Positions 44,575 through 53,643 are shown, counted from the first letter of the stretch. The stretch: DNA of 64,000 bases from Pedobacter segetis (GCF_016623585.1 NZ_JAEHFY010000019.1:29766-93765), one strand, 5' to 3'. A program made the numbers and translations. Notes: a model not told the origin generated them from the letters alone.

Positions 44575-45768
44575 ATGAATTTTAATCGATACATAAATAT
44601 TATACGAGATAAAAACTTATTAATTTTTATACTATTTGTTTGCGCAATGCTAACCCAGTTTTCTTGCAGAAAACCGTTTGAGCCAACCTTGAATTCTCCC
44701 CAAACCGGATATTTGGTGGTAGAAGGTTTTATTAACGTAAAAGGTGTTACTGCCATTGAATTAAGCAGAACAAAAAAGCTGGAAGAACAAGTGGTATATA
44801 AACCCGAGTTAAAAGCTAATGTGCAGATAATAGGAGAAAACTCCAATACATATGAAGTGAAAGAAAAGACCAATGGACTATATGAATCAGATATTTTAGA
44901 CCTTCCTGCTCAAAAATATCATCTAAAAATAAAAACTGCTGATGGAAAAGAATATGAGAGCAAATTGATAGAAGGGAAACCAACACCACCAATAGATAGT
45001 TTAAGCTGGGAAAGGGAACAAGCTGGCGTGGGAATTAAAGTAAACAGCCATGATGACCAAAATAAAACGAAATATTATAAGTGGACTTATGATGAGGTTT
45101 GGGAAATACATGCAAACGTTCCAGTAATCTATAAGTTTATTAATCAGATTAATCCTAGCATTAATACCGACTCTATTAGTGTTGTAAACAGAACCTTAGA
45201 TGAACAAAAAAAGATTTATTATTGCTGGCAAAACAATTCTTCTAGCGAAATATTATTAGGCTCTAGTGCGAAGTTGAGTAAGGATATCATCTCATCTCCC
45301 ATTAATTTTATACCTAATGACAACGTACGATTAGCAATTTTATACAGCATCAATGTAAAACAGACAGCGCTAGATTTAGATGGATATAACTTCTATCTTA
45401 ATTTAAAAAATAATACAGAAACAAATGGGTCTATTTTTGACCATCAGCCATCAGAAACTACTGGAAATATTGTTTGTCTAACCGACCCACAAGAACAGGT
45501 TATTGGCTATGTGGGTGTAGCAACAGTAGAAGAAAAAAGAATCTTCATCCAACCCCTTCCAGATTGGAATTATAAATTTCTCTGCAATTATGAAGTTTTA
45601 AAAATTTCATTAAATCAGGACACACTTGCAAAATATGTAGCAAGTTATCAACCAATTGATTATGTCTTTGCAGGGCCAGTACTTATAGGTTATCAAGTAA
45701 TTAATAGCGGATGCGCTGACTGTGCAACTAGGGGCGACAATAAAAGACCTTCTTTTTGGCCTAATTAA
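44575..45768 (+). CDS. DUF4249 lipoprotein, copy 2
   Basis: 397 residues from the ATG at 44575. The frame stays open upstream to a TTG at 44482, but that stretch is the fossil of another gene and the ATG restores exact alignment with copy 1. Lipobox LTQFSC (Cys31). Long stretches are identical to copy 1 down to the nucleotide (for example the region coding for LTQFSCRKPFEPTLNSP). Residues ~190-220 (VPVIYKFINQINPSINTD) and the last ~60 differ strongly. The Cys pair near the end (NSGCADCATRGDNKRPSFWPN) is kept. Its role is presumably the same as copy 1, perhaps with altered ligand contacts. Confidence 0.88.
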   Translation: MNFNRYINIIRDKNLLIFILFVCAMLTQFSCRKPFEPTLNSPQTGYLVVEGFINVKGVTAIELSRTKKLEEQVVYKPELKANVQIIGENSNTYEVKEKTNGLYESDILDLPAQKYHLKIKTADGKEYESKLIEGKPTPPIDSLSWEREQAGVGIKVNSHDDQNKTKYYKWTYDEVWEIHANVPVIYKFINQINPSINTDSISVVNRTLDEQKKIYYCWQNNSSSEILLGSSAKLSKDIISSPINFIPNDNVRLAILYSINVKQTALDLDGYNFYLNLKNNTETNGSIFDHQPSETTGNIVCLTDPQEQVIGYVGVATVEEKRIFIQPLPDWNYKFLCNYEVLKISLNQDTLAKYVASYQPIDYVFAGPVLIGYQVINSGCADCATRGDNKRPSFWPN

Positions 45769-45779
45769 TATTTAAAATC

Positions 45780-48161
45780 ATGATGTTAAAAAATATAATA
45801 GTCTGGTTTGGTTTACTGTTTTTTTCATTGGGGCAGGTTATAGCGCAAAATGATTTAAGCGTTTTTAATACAAAATTTGGAAAACAAACAACTGATACCT
45901 TTCGTGAAAAACTATTTGTACATACAGATCAGGATTTTTATTTAGCAGGAGAAATTATTTGGTTTAAGGTTTACTTGAGTGATGCTAGCACACATATACT
46001 TACAGATTTAAGCAGTGTTGCCTATGTAGAAATTTTAGATGTAGATCAAAAACCTGTTTTGCAGCTTAAAGTAGCCATTGAAAATGGTGTTGGAAATGGC
46101 TCTATTTTTTTACCTGTTTCTTTACCATCGGGGAATTTCAAATTGAGGGCTTATACCAATTGGATGAAAAACTTCGCTCCAGATGATAACTTTGAAAAGA
46201 CCATTACTATTTTCAACTCTCTAAAGGCATCTGAAATAAAAGATACTGTTAAGTCAAAAGATTTTGATATTCAGTTTTTTCCAGAGGGAGGTAATTTATT
46301 GGAAGGGGTTGACTGTAAGGTAGCTTTTAAAGCTGTTGATGGATATGGTAAAGGCGTAAATTTTACTGGGAAACTTTTAAATAATTTAAATCAAGAAGTT
46401 GCTGTTTTTGAACCATTAAAATTTGGTATTGGCAATTTTCATTTCAAGCCAGAAAAGGACGTCCAATACAAAGCAGTAATCAATTACAATAACCAAAAGT
46501 TAGTAAAAGATTTGATGCCTGCAGAAAGCAATGCTTATGCAATGCAGCTTAATGAAATTGGTTCAGATTCCGTAAAGATTACAATAACTCATAGAGCCGA
46601 TAATGATTCGTCAATTTATCTATTAGTGCATCAGCAAGATAAAACTACAGCATTACAAGAGGTTAAAATGAAAAGCGGTACGGCTCAGGTTTATATTGAT
46701 AAACAAAAATTGGGCGAAGGGATTTCTTCTTTTACAATTTTTGATAGCGATATCCAACCAGTTTGTGAGCGTTTGTATTTTAAACGACCAACAAAAAAAC
46801 TAGAACTCAGCGTAAAAACAAATCAACAAAAATATCTTTCCAGAGAAAAAGTATCTCTTCAAATCCAATCAAGAGATGAAAAAGCAAATAATTTAGCGTC
46901 AAATCTATCTCTTTCTATATTTTTAACAGATTCGCTACAAAAGATGAATGAGGCAAATATTTTTAGTTATCTGTGGTTAAAATCTGAAATTAAAGGTAAA
47001 ATAGAAAACGTTAATTATTACTTTGAGAATGATGATAAAGAGACTAACCTAGCTCTTGATAACTTGTTATTAACCCAGGGATGGCGAAAATTTAAAGGTA
47101 AAGAGGCTTTAAAAGTAGAAAAGCCGTTTTTAAAATTTAAACCCGAGTATCAGCAAAATATCATAAACGGAAGAGTTTTTTATAAGAATAGTGATAAACC
47201 CGCCCCAGATATTCTTACCTCACTTTCTGTTGTTGGTAGTACAGAGCATCTATATGGTGCTAAAAGTGATCGCGATGGATACCTAGCTTTTAACACAAAA
47301 AATATTTTTGGGCCAGTACAATTGGCTTTGCAAACCTATAATTTAGAAGATAGCCTTTATAAATTAGAGTTGGATGATCCATTTTTAAAACAAAATTCTG
47401 ATGAGCAACTTCCTCAGTTACAATTATCAAAATATTTCAGCAAAAGCGTTTTAGACAGAAGCATATACATGCAGGTGCAAAATGTTTACAATGCTGATAA
47501 ATTGAAAACGTTTATAACAAAGTCATCAAAAGAAGTATCGTTTTATGGAAACGCTTCAGATAAAAATTACATCCTTAATCAATATGTGCGTTTCCCAACT
47601 TTAGAAGAAATTTTCAGAGAGTATGTCCCAGAAGTAGTAGTAGAAAAAAGAGATAAGAAATTCTCACTTACAACTTATAATGTGCAAGATAAAATATACT
47701 TAGACAGCGCACCGCTGGTTTTGTTAGACGGCATTCTGGTTAAAGATATGAACAGATTGATGGCCTACGACCCATTAAAAATAAATGAATTAGATATTGT
47801 AGCCAAAAAGTATTATTTGGGACCTTTAATTTTTGGAGGTATTTTAAATTTTTCTTCAATTAAGGGAGATTTTAAAGACTTTAATCTAGATCCTAACGTA
47901 GTCTTGGTAGATTATGAAGGCTTGCAAGTACAGCGCAAATTTTATACTCCAGTATATGCAAATCCAAAAGAAAAAGCATCACGTTTACCAGATTTCAGAA
48001 CGCTTCTCTATTGGTCTGGAGATGTAAAGACTTCCTTAACCGGGACTAAAAATATTGATTTTTATACTTCAGATTTAAAAGGCAGCTACATAATTGTATT
48101 ACAAGGTTTAAGTGATAATGGAAGGCTTGGGTACAGTACTTATTCGTTTAAAGTTGAGTGA
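45780..48161 (+). CDS. exported MG2/TonB-plug-like protein of the receptor cassette
   Basis: 793 residues. Signal peptide 1-23 (QVIAQ). Near the N-terminus, EKLFVHTDQDFYLAGEIIWFKVYL (~40-63) is the alpha-2-macroglobulin MG2-like pattern common in Bacteroidota, followed by a series of beta-sandwich domains (GNGSIFLPVSLPSGNFKLRAYT, FFPEGGNLLEG). The C-terminal third has a plug-like part (APLVLLDGILVKDMNRLMAYDPLKINELDIV, LIFGGILNFSS). There is no barrel, so it is not a channel itself. Such proteins often stand in receptor/DUF4249 cassettes; a periplasmic or surface accessory role is likely. It is the last gene of the cassette, 11 nt after DUF4249 copy 2. Confidence 0.8.
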   Translation: MMLKNIIVWFGLLFFSLGQVIAQNDLSVFNTKFGKQTTDTFREKLFVHTDQDFYLAGEIIWFKVYLSDASTHILTDLSSVAYVEILDVDQKPVLQLKVAIENGVGNGSIFLPVSLPSGNFKLRAYTNWMKNFAPDDNFEKTITIFNSLKASEIKDTVKSKDFDIQFFPEGGNLLEGVDCKVAFKAVDGYGKGVNFTGKLLNNLNQEVAVFEPLKFGIGNFHFKPEKDVQYKAVINYNNQKLVKDLMPAESNAYAMQLNEIGSDSVKITITHRADNDSSIYLLVHQQDKTTALQEVKMKSGTAQVYIDKQKLGEGISSFTIFDSDIQPVCERLYFKRPTKKLELSVKTNQQKYLSREKVSLQIQSRDEKANNLASNLSLSIFLTDSLQKMNEANIFSYLWLKSEIKGKIENVNYYFENDDKETNLALDNLLLTQGWRKFKGKEALKVEKPFLKFKPEYQQNIINGRVFYKNSDKPAPDILTSLSVVGSTEHLYGAKSDRDGYLAFNTKNIFGPVQLALQTYNLEDSLYKLELDDPFLKQNSDEQLPQLQLSKYFSKSVLDRSIYMQVQNVYNADKLKTFITKSSKEVSFYGNASDKNYILNQYVRFPTLEEIFREYVPEVVVEKRDKKFSLTTYNVQDKIYLDSAPLVLLDGILVKDMNRLMAYDPLKINELDIVAKKYYLGPLIFGGILNFSSIKGDFKDFNLDPNVVLVDYEGLQVQRKFYTPVYANPKEKASRLPDFRTLLYWSGDVKTSLTGTKNIDFYTSDLKGSYIIVLQGLSDNGRLGYSTYSFKVE

Positions 48162-48478
48162 AAGTACATCTAATATTAAATAGAACTTATTTTGATAAAA
48201 TTTAACGATTTTTTGTTTTTTGCATAATCAAAAATTCTTAGGATTATATTTTTTCTTAATCATTTACAACAAAATTTATTTTTATTTCTTCTTAAAGAAA
48301 TAATTTTAAACTAGCTTTTTTAATATCGTTAAACCTCACTTTTTGCTCAATTACCCCTCAATACTGGTACATATACAATCTATTTTCTATAGTGTTTGTA
48401 ACTAGTTTAGCATAATAATTTATTGTCTGAAATATTACCATCAGATAAATTGATAAACCTTAATATCCTTTCTTTAAA
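48162..48478. other. intergenic region upstream of GH88
   Basis: 317 nt without a gene. It contains the operator/-7 unit at 48346-48409. The first 180 nt are AT-rich with no strong hairpin or ORF. Confidence 0.55.
48346..48409 (+). promoter_or_regulatory. direct-repeat operator plus -7-like element upstream of GH88/PL8
   Basis: CTCAATTACCCCTC (48346) and TACATATACAATCTA (48368) are 22 bp apart, and CTAGTTTA (core 48406-48409) lies 24 nt after the second. Each half-site keeps a different part of the consensus (the CCCTC end in one, the TACAT start in the other), so this may be a variant read by hybrid regulator 3. Confidence 0.45.
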
Positions 48479-49663
48479 ATGCGAAAATCCCTAAGCTTCA
48501 TCATATTGATGATAGTCTGTTTAAGTACTTATGCCCAAAAAACAAATGTCAAACATGAATTTCGCTTTGCCGAGAATCAGGTAAAACTAATGCTGCATGA
48601 AATTAAAAATCAATCACCTGTTTCTAATGAAGTTTCTCCTCGTACCCTGGAAAACGGAAAATTAAAATTGAGCGATTCTGGTGATTGGACTAGCGGATTT
48701 TTCCCTGGGATATTATGGTATTTATATGAATATACGGGAGATAAAAAATGGAGTTCTGAAGCTGAAAAATTTACTGCAAATCTTAAGAACCAAGAGTATA
48801 ATAAAGGGACTCATGATTTAGGGTTGATGTTGTACACTAGTTTTGGTAATGGTTACAGGCTTACCAACGATAATAATTATAAACAGGTAATCATAAATGC
48901 AGCGAAGTCTCTTTCTACTAGGTTTAACCCTAAGGCTGGAGTAATCAAATCTTGGGATCACAGGGAAGATTTATGGACTTACCCAGTTATTATTGATAAT
49001 ATGATGAACTTAGAACTGCTTTTTGAAGCTACAAAACTGAGTGGAGATTCTTCTTTTTATAATATTGCGGTACAACACGCAAACAACACGCTAAAAAATC
49101 ATTTCAGGAAAGATTACAGCAGTTATCATGTAGTAGATTATAATCCAAAAAACGGTACGGTAATAAAAAAAACTACGCATCAAGGATATTCAAATGAATC
49201 ATCTTGGTCTAGGGGGCAAGCTTGGGGATTATATGGTTTTACCATGTGTTTTAGAGAAACCGGAGATAGTACTTATCTAAAACAGGCTGAGCATATTGCA
49301 AATTACATTTTAACCAGCCCAAAAATACCTAAAGATATGATTCCTTATTGGGATTATGATGATCCTGCAATACCTAACGCACCTCGAGATGCTTCCGCTG
49401 CTGCAATAACCTCATCTGCATTGTTTGAACTGGCATCTCAAACTAAAAGCACTTATTATGAAGAAAAGGCTCAAAAGATTTTAGAAAGCTTAAGTGAGCA
49501 TTATAAATCTCCAAAAAATGGGGATATGGGTTTTATACTAGAGCATAGCACAGGCCATAAACCTTATAATAGTGAAGTTGATGTGCCCATCATATATGCA
49601 GATTATTATTATATAGAAGCTCTTTTAAGGAGTCAAAAAAGTTATTTTAAAATTGATTCATAA
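48479..49663 (+). CDS. GH88 unsaturated glucuronyl hydrolase
   Basis: 394 residues; signal peptide 1-20 (STYAQ). The (alpha/alpha)6 barrel of GH88 is shown by DWTSGFFPGILWYLYEYTG (69-87), catalytic Asp113 in KGTHDLGLMLY and Asp173 in VIIDNMMNLEL, plus NESSWSRGQAWGLYGFTM and DASAAAITSSALFELA. The 60-residue spacing of the two aspartates matches Bacillus UGL (88 and 149). It removes the unsaturated uronic acid from oligosaccharides made by lyases on hyaluronan, chondroitin, heparin or xanthan-type chains. The PL8 lyase starts 17 nt downstream, a classic lyase/UGL pair. Confidence 0.93.
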   Translation: MRKSLSFIILMIVCLSTYAQKTNVKHEFRFAENQVKLMLHEIKNQSPVSNEVSPRTLENGKLKLSDSGDWTSGFFPGILWYLYEYTGDKKWSSEAEKFTANLKNQEYNKGTHDLGLMLYTSFGNGYRLTNDNNYKQVIINAAKSLSTRFNPKAGVIKSWDHREDLWTYPVIIDNMMNLELLFEATKLSGDSSFYNIAVQHANNTLKNHFRKDYSSYHVVDYNPKNGTVIKKTTHQGYSNESSWSRGQAWGLYGFTMCFRETGDSTYLKQAEHIANYILTSPKIPKDMIPYWDYDDPAIPNAPRDASAAAITSSALFELASQTKSTYYEEKAQKILESLSEHYKSPKNGDMGFILEHSTGHKPYNSEVDVPIIYADYYYIEALLRSQKSYFKIDS

Positions 49664-49680
49664 GATTAAATATTATATAA

Positions 49681-51837
49681 ATGAAATTATCATTTTTTAT
49701 ATTCCTACTTGTTTTTTCAGTTCAGTGTCAAGCTCAAGAGTTTTTTGGCACTTTAGAAAAGAACATAGCGCAATACTACCATAAAAACGATTCTGGTTAT
49801 AATTCTTTAGATAGTATCATCAACAATCTGCATCAAGATCCAGATGCTGTAGATATGGTTACAAAAGAAGTTTACGAGAAAAAAACACCTGTTGATAGCG
49901 AAGTAAAAAAAATATTATCTGGTTTTGATCTAACTACCGGTAAGTGGGATGATATTAATTACAATGACAAAAGAGAGTCTGGTTGGGATCCAAAAATCCA
50001 TGCCGAAAGAATTCTTCTGTTGACCACACTTTATACTAATCCTCAATCAAAATATTATTTAAAAGCAGAAATAAAACCTGTTTTACATCAGGCACTTAAA
50101 TTTTGGTTTGATGCTAATTTGATTTGTAAAAATTGGTGGTATAATGAGATAGGAATTCCTAAAACGTTAGGTCCCGTTTTTATTATGCTAAGGAATGAGC
50201 TCTCTGCTGATGAAGTTAACAAAGCGGTTATTGTTTTAAACCACTCAAAAATTAAAATGACGGGTCAAAATAAAGTTTGGTTAGCTGGTAATGTTTTGTT
50301 TAAAGCGATTTTGATTAAAGATGAAGCCTTGGCTAAAACAGCTAGGGATACCATTTTTTCTGAACTTAGAATTTCCGGAAATGAAGGAATTCAACAAGAT
50401 TTTAGCTTTCATCAACATGGTCCGCAACAGCAATTCGGGAACTATGGGCTGTCTTTTGTAAATACGCTTAGTTTTTGGTCTAGGGTATTTTCTGGAACTT
50501 CTTTAAAAGCCGATAAAGAGCATTTGGCAATATTAAAAGATTTAATGCTAAACGGATATAGCTGGATTACCTGGAAAGGATATTTAGACATCAACTCTTT
50601 TGGAAGACAATTTTTTAAAGGAGTGGATAGGAGCAAGGCACTGGCCATAGCATATTCTATGTTAGATATGACATTTGTTGATCCAGAAAATGCAAATCAA
50701 TATATGGAGTTTATATCCAGGAATTATAGTCCAAAATATTTACCTCAACTTAATGGAACTAAGCATTTTTGGACATCGGATATGACCGTTCATAGATCGC
50801 CCAATTGGTTCGCAACTTTAAAAATGTCATCAAACAGGGTGCAAGCTACAGAAGCTTTAAACAGAGAAAATTTAAAAGGATACTTTTTGGGCGATGGCAA
50901 TTATTTTGTAACTGTGGATGGAGACGAGTATGAAGGGATTTTTCCATATCTAAATTGGAAAAAACTTCCCGGGGTTACTAATTTTCAAACATCAGCACCG
51001 CTAAAAGTTTTAGGCTTTTCTGGTTATAGAAATAAAGGAGATTTTACCGGAGGCGTGGTGAGCGGAAAAAATGGTATTTCTGCTTTTAGTTTAAATCGAG
51101 ATTCCTTGAGTGGAAATAAAGCCACGTTTTGGCTAAACGATAAAATGGTGTGTTTAGGCTCAAATATTCATAGCGATATACAAAAACCTGTTTTTACCAC
51201 TATAAATCAAACAAAGTTAAAAGGCCCGGTTTATTTTTATGATAATAAAACAAGGGAATTAAAAGATACGGTTTATAGCTCCAAATCAATAAAATGGGTT
51301 TACCATAATAAAATCGGCTATTACAATCTTCAACCTGCCAATATTTCAATTTCAGCAAAAAATCAAACAGGTAGTTGGGGCGATATAGCTTTTGTTTATG
51401 ATAAAGAAAAGCCAATTACTAAACCTGTTTTCACTTTAGATATTTACCATGATTTTTTAGCCCAAACGGGCAGTTATGCTTATGAATTGGTTCCAGGAGA
51501 AGATTTTGAAAAATTTAAAACCTTTAGTCCAGATTTTGAAATCATCCAAAACAATAAAAAAGCCCAAGTGATTGCAACAAGAAATGGATCAACATTGATG
51601 TTGGCTATTTACGAACCAACCAGTATCAAAGCAAAATCATTTCCAGTCTTAAAGTTTATGACTTGTGGGTTATATATCCTCGAAAAAAGCAAAGCAGGAT
51701 GGCTGGTTTCCATATCTGATCCAACACAGAAATTAGAGAATGCAAATTGGCAAATTGGTGGTAAATCAGAATCTACCCCACTACCTCAGAACTTAAATAA
51801 GGGTAAAACAATCCAAATTAATATACCGTTCAATTAA
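49681..51837 (+). CDS. PL8 polysaccharide lyase (hyaluronate/chondroitin AC/xanthan lyase family)
   Basis: 718 residues, full length. Signal peptide 1-19 (CQAQ). An N-terminal alpha toroid carries NWWYNEIGIPKTLG, TGQNKVWLAGN and the catalytic set: Asn197, His246 (SFHQHGPQQQ), Tyr255 (FGNYG) and Arg309 (FGRQFFKG). Spacings of 49, 9 and 54 residues follow those of Flavobacterium chondroitin AC lyase. From ~370 follow the beta-sandwich domains of PL8 (HRSPNWFATLKMSSNR, YFLGDGNYFVTVDGDEYEG). It cleaves 1,4-linkages to glucuronic acid by beta-elimination. The substrate may be hyaluronan, chondroitin, xanthan or another GlcA polymer. GH88 is the upstream partner. Confidence 0.93.
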   Translation: MKLSFFIFLLVFSVQCQAQEFFGTLEKNIAQYYHKNDSGYNSLDSIINNLHQDPDAVDMVTKEVYEKKTPVDSEVKKILSGFDLTTGKWDDINYNDKRESGWDPKIHAERILLLTTLYTNPQSKYYLKAEIKPVLHQALKFWFDANLICKNWWYNEIGIPKTLGPVFIMLRNELSADEVNKAVIVLNHSKIKMTGQNKVWLAGNVLFKAILIKDEALAKTARDTIFSELRISGNEGIQQDFSFHQHGPQQQFGNYGLSFVNTLSFWSRVFSGTSLKADKEHLAILKDLMLNGYSWITWKGYLDINSFGRQFFKGVDRSKALAIAYSMLDMTFVDPENANQYMEFISRNYSPKYLPQLNGTKHFWTSDMTVHRSPNWFATLKMSSNRVQATEALNRENLKGYFLGDGNYFVTVDGDEYEGIFPYLNWKKLPGVTNFQTSAPLKVLGFSGYRNKGDFTGGVVSGKNGISAFSLNRDSLSGNKATFWLNDKMVCLGSNIHSDIQKPVFTTINQTKLKGPVYFYDNKTRELKDTVYSSKSIKWVYHNKIGYYNLQPANISISAKNQTGSWGDIAFVYDKEKPITKPVFTLDIYHDFLAQTGSYAYELVPGEDFEKFKTFSPDFEIIQNNKKAQVIATRNGSTLMLAIYEPTSIKAKSFPVLKFMTCGLYILEKSKAGWLVSISDPTQKLENANWQIGGKSESTPLPQNLNKGKTIQINIPFN

Positions 51838-51849
51838 TCTTAAATTATT

Positions 51850-53547
51850 ATGAAAAGAAAATTACTCACAACATTTGGTTTTATTTTAGGGGCATTATAT
51901 GCATCTGCCCAATCATTTACTCCAGGCAACTTGGCAGTTTATCGGTACGGAAATGGAACGGCTGCTTTAGGGAACAATGTGACTGTCCCGGTTTTTATAG
52001 ATGAATATACAACTGCTGGTGTATTGGTTAAAAGCAGGGCAATTCCTGTGGCTGATAATGCCGCAAATTTTAAACTTACAGGATTAGGAAGAGATGCAAC
52101 AGGTAAATATGTAGATGAAGGAATATCAACCTTATCACAAGACGGCAAATATTTAACCATTTTTGGATATAACCAAACTGTTGGTGGTGCAGTTCCAACT
52201 ACATCAAACGGATTGGTTGTTGGTGTGATAGCGGGAGATGGCAGTTATAACAGTACTACTACACTTTCTAACGATCCTACAACAGGATTAGGAAGCCCTC
52301 GTTCAGCTGTGATTGATGGTACCAATATTTGGGCAAATGGTTCTCAAAATGGAATTCAATACACCACATTGGGCGGTACTGCCAGCACTCGTATTTCTAC
52401 AGCTCAAGACGGTTCTAAAAGTTTGTCAATTGCTAAAACATGGTCGAGCGGTGTTTTAGGAGCAGCCCGGTTATACTCTGCAACGGCGGCAGCAAGTACA
52501 GAATTGCCCTATGCAACTCCGCTACCTACAACTTCAACCACTTTTACTACTTCTGCGCCCTTTAACGCAGCTATAACCGCTAACCAGGTTCTTGTGGTTA
52601 CGGTAGAAAACAGAACCATTATTTATGTTGTTGATGATAATGCAAATACAATAAGAAGATATTATTTAAATTATTCTGGTGCAGCAATAGGTCCTTTTGC
52701 GGCACTTTCTGATGTCAATACAACCAAAATAAAAAGTATTTCTGCCAGTGTGCGGGGAAGAGTGGGGACAAAAACGGTTGTTGATGTTTATGCAACCACT
52801 TGGGGAGATGATGGAACTGGCACAGAAACCTCTAAGCTCATAACATTTACCGATAGTTATTTAACAACCAATCCAACCGATGTTAGCCAGGTTGAGCTTG
52901 CAACTACAACTACGCTTTTAGCTACAGCTCCAGCAAATACACTTTTTAAAAGTGTAACTTTTGTTCCAACCGGTAGTAGCTCAGTTGGTACAGCAACTTT
53001 ACCTGTTAGTTTGGTTGATTTTAAAGGTAAAAAAGCTACAAATGGCATCCAACTAGATTGGACTACCTTAAGTGAAAAGAATAATTCTTATTTTGATGTG
53101 TTACGTTCTGAGAACGGCAATGATTTTTCAAGTATAGGTAAAGTTGCTGGTAACGGTAATTCTAATGCTAAAACAAATTATTCTTTCACAGATAAGAGCC
53201 CAGATTTTGGAACTAATTATTACCAATTAAAGCAAGTAGATTTTAATGGTAAATTTAGCACTTCAGAAACTATTGCTGTAAATTTTGGCTTCGCCGATGA
53301 TGTGATAATGTCTTTAAACCCATTACAAGATAATTCTGGCTTAGGAATAACTGTTAATTCATCTTCTATGATAGAGGGTAAGATTAGCGTATTTTCAATA
53401 ACTGGGCAACAAACAACTACGCTTAATGTAAAATTACAAAAAGGTAAAAACTCTTTTAACATTCCTGCTCAACTACAACCAGGTGTTTATGTAGTAAAGT
53501 TATCTACAGCTAAAGGTAACGTATCTCAAAAAATTAGTTTGAGATAA
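51850..53547 (+). CDS. T9SS-sorted surface protein of unknown function (copy 2)
   Basis: 565 residues; signal peptide 1-20 (YASAQ). Paralogue of the protein at 17426: SFTPGNLAVYRYGNGTA, VPVFIDEYTTAGVLVK, YLTIFGYNQTVGG, GLGSPRSAVIDGTNIWANG and ATTWGDDGTGTETSKL correspond segment by segment. The T9SS linker (LPVSLVDFKGKKATNGIQLDW) and a C-terminal sorting domain with GKISVFSITGQQ and LQPGVYVVKLS follow. No catalytic residues are recognised. It is 12 nt after the PL8 lyase, so one transcript encodes GH88, PL8 and this surface protein; a glycan-capturing role would fit. A strong terminator follows. Confidence 0.8.
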   Translation: MKRKLLTTFGFILGALYASAQSFTPGNLAVYRYGNGTAALGNNVTVPVFIDEYTTAGVLVKSRAIPVADNAANFKLTGLGRDATGKYVDEGISTLSQDGKYLTIFGYNQTVGGAVPTTSNGLVVGVIAGDGSYNSTTTLSNDPTTGLGSPRSAVIDGTNIWANGSQNGIQYTTLGGTASTRISTAQDGSKSLSIAKTWSSGVLGAARLYSATAAASTELPYATPLPTTSTTFTTSAPFNAAITANQVLVVTVENRTIIYVVDDNANTIRRYYLNYSGAAIGPFAALSDVNTTKIKSISASVRGRVGTKTVVDVYATTWGDDGTGTETSKLITFTDSYLTTNPTDVSQVELATTTTLLATAPANTLFKSVTFVPTGSSSVGTATLPVSLVDFKGKKATNGIQLDWTTLSEKNNSYFDVLRSENGNDFSSIGKVAGNGNSNAKTNYSFTDKSPDFGTNYYQLKQVDFNGKFSTSETIAVNFGFADDVIMSLNPLQDNSGLGITVNSSSMIEGKISVFSITGQQTTTLNVKLQKGKNSFNIPAQLQPGVYVVKLSTAKGNVSQKISLR

Positions 53548-53562
53548 ACAATTTTAGCATTT

Positions 53563-53606
53563 AAAGGCATAAATAATTTTTAAATTATTTATGCCTTTGC
53601 TTTTTT
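53563..53606 (+). terminator. strong rho-independent terminator after T9SS copy 2
   Basis: AAAGGCATAAATAA (53563-53576) pairs perfectly over 14 bp with TTATTTATGCCTTT (53585-53598), with an 8-nt loop, followed by GCTTTTTTG. It ends the GH88/PL8/T9SS transcript before hybrid regulator 3. Confidence 0.92.
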
Positions 53607-53643
53607 GTTATTTTGTTGAACCTTATTAAATAAACCAATTTAA

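Larger units (their letters stand above)
43273..45868 (+). repeat. tandem duplication of the DUF4249 gene plus the head of the next gene
   Basis: Two direct copies of about 1.3 kb. The 14-mer GATTTTAGTTTTAA occurs at 43273-43286 and 44557-44570, just before each DUF4249 ATG (43291 and 44575, offset 1284). A similar GATTTAAGCGTTTTTAA occurs inside the next gene at 45852-45868. This suggests that the duplication joined sites of short homology and carried along the first ~70 nt of the downstream gene. Confidence 0.8.
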
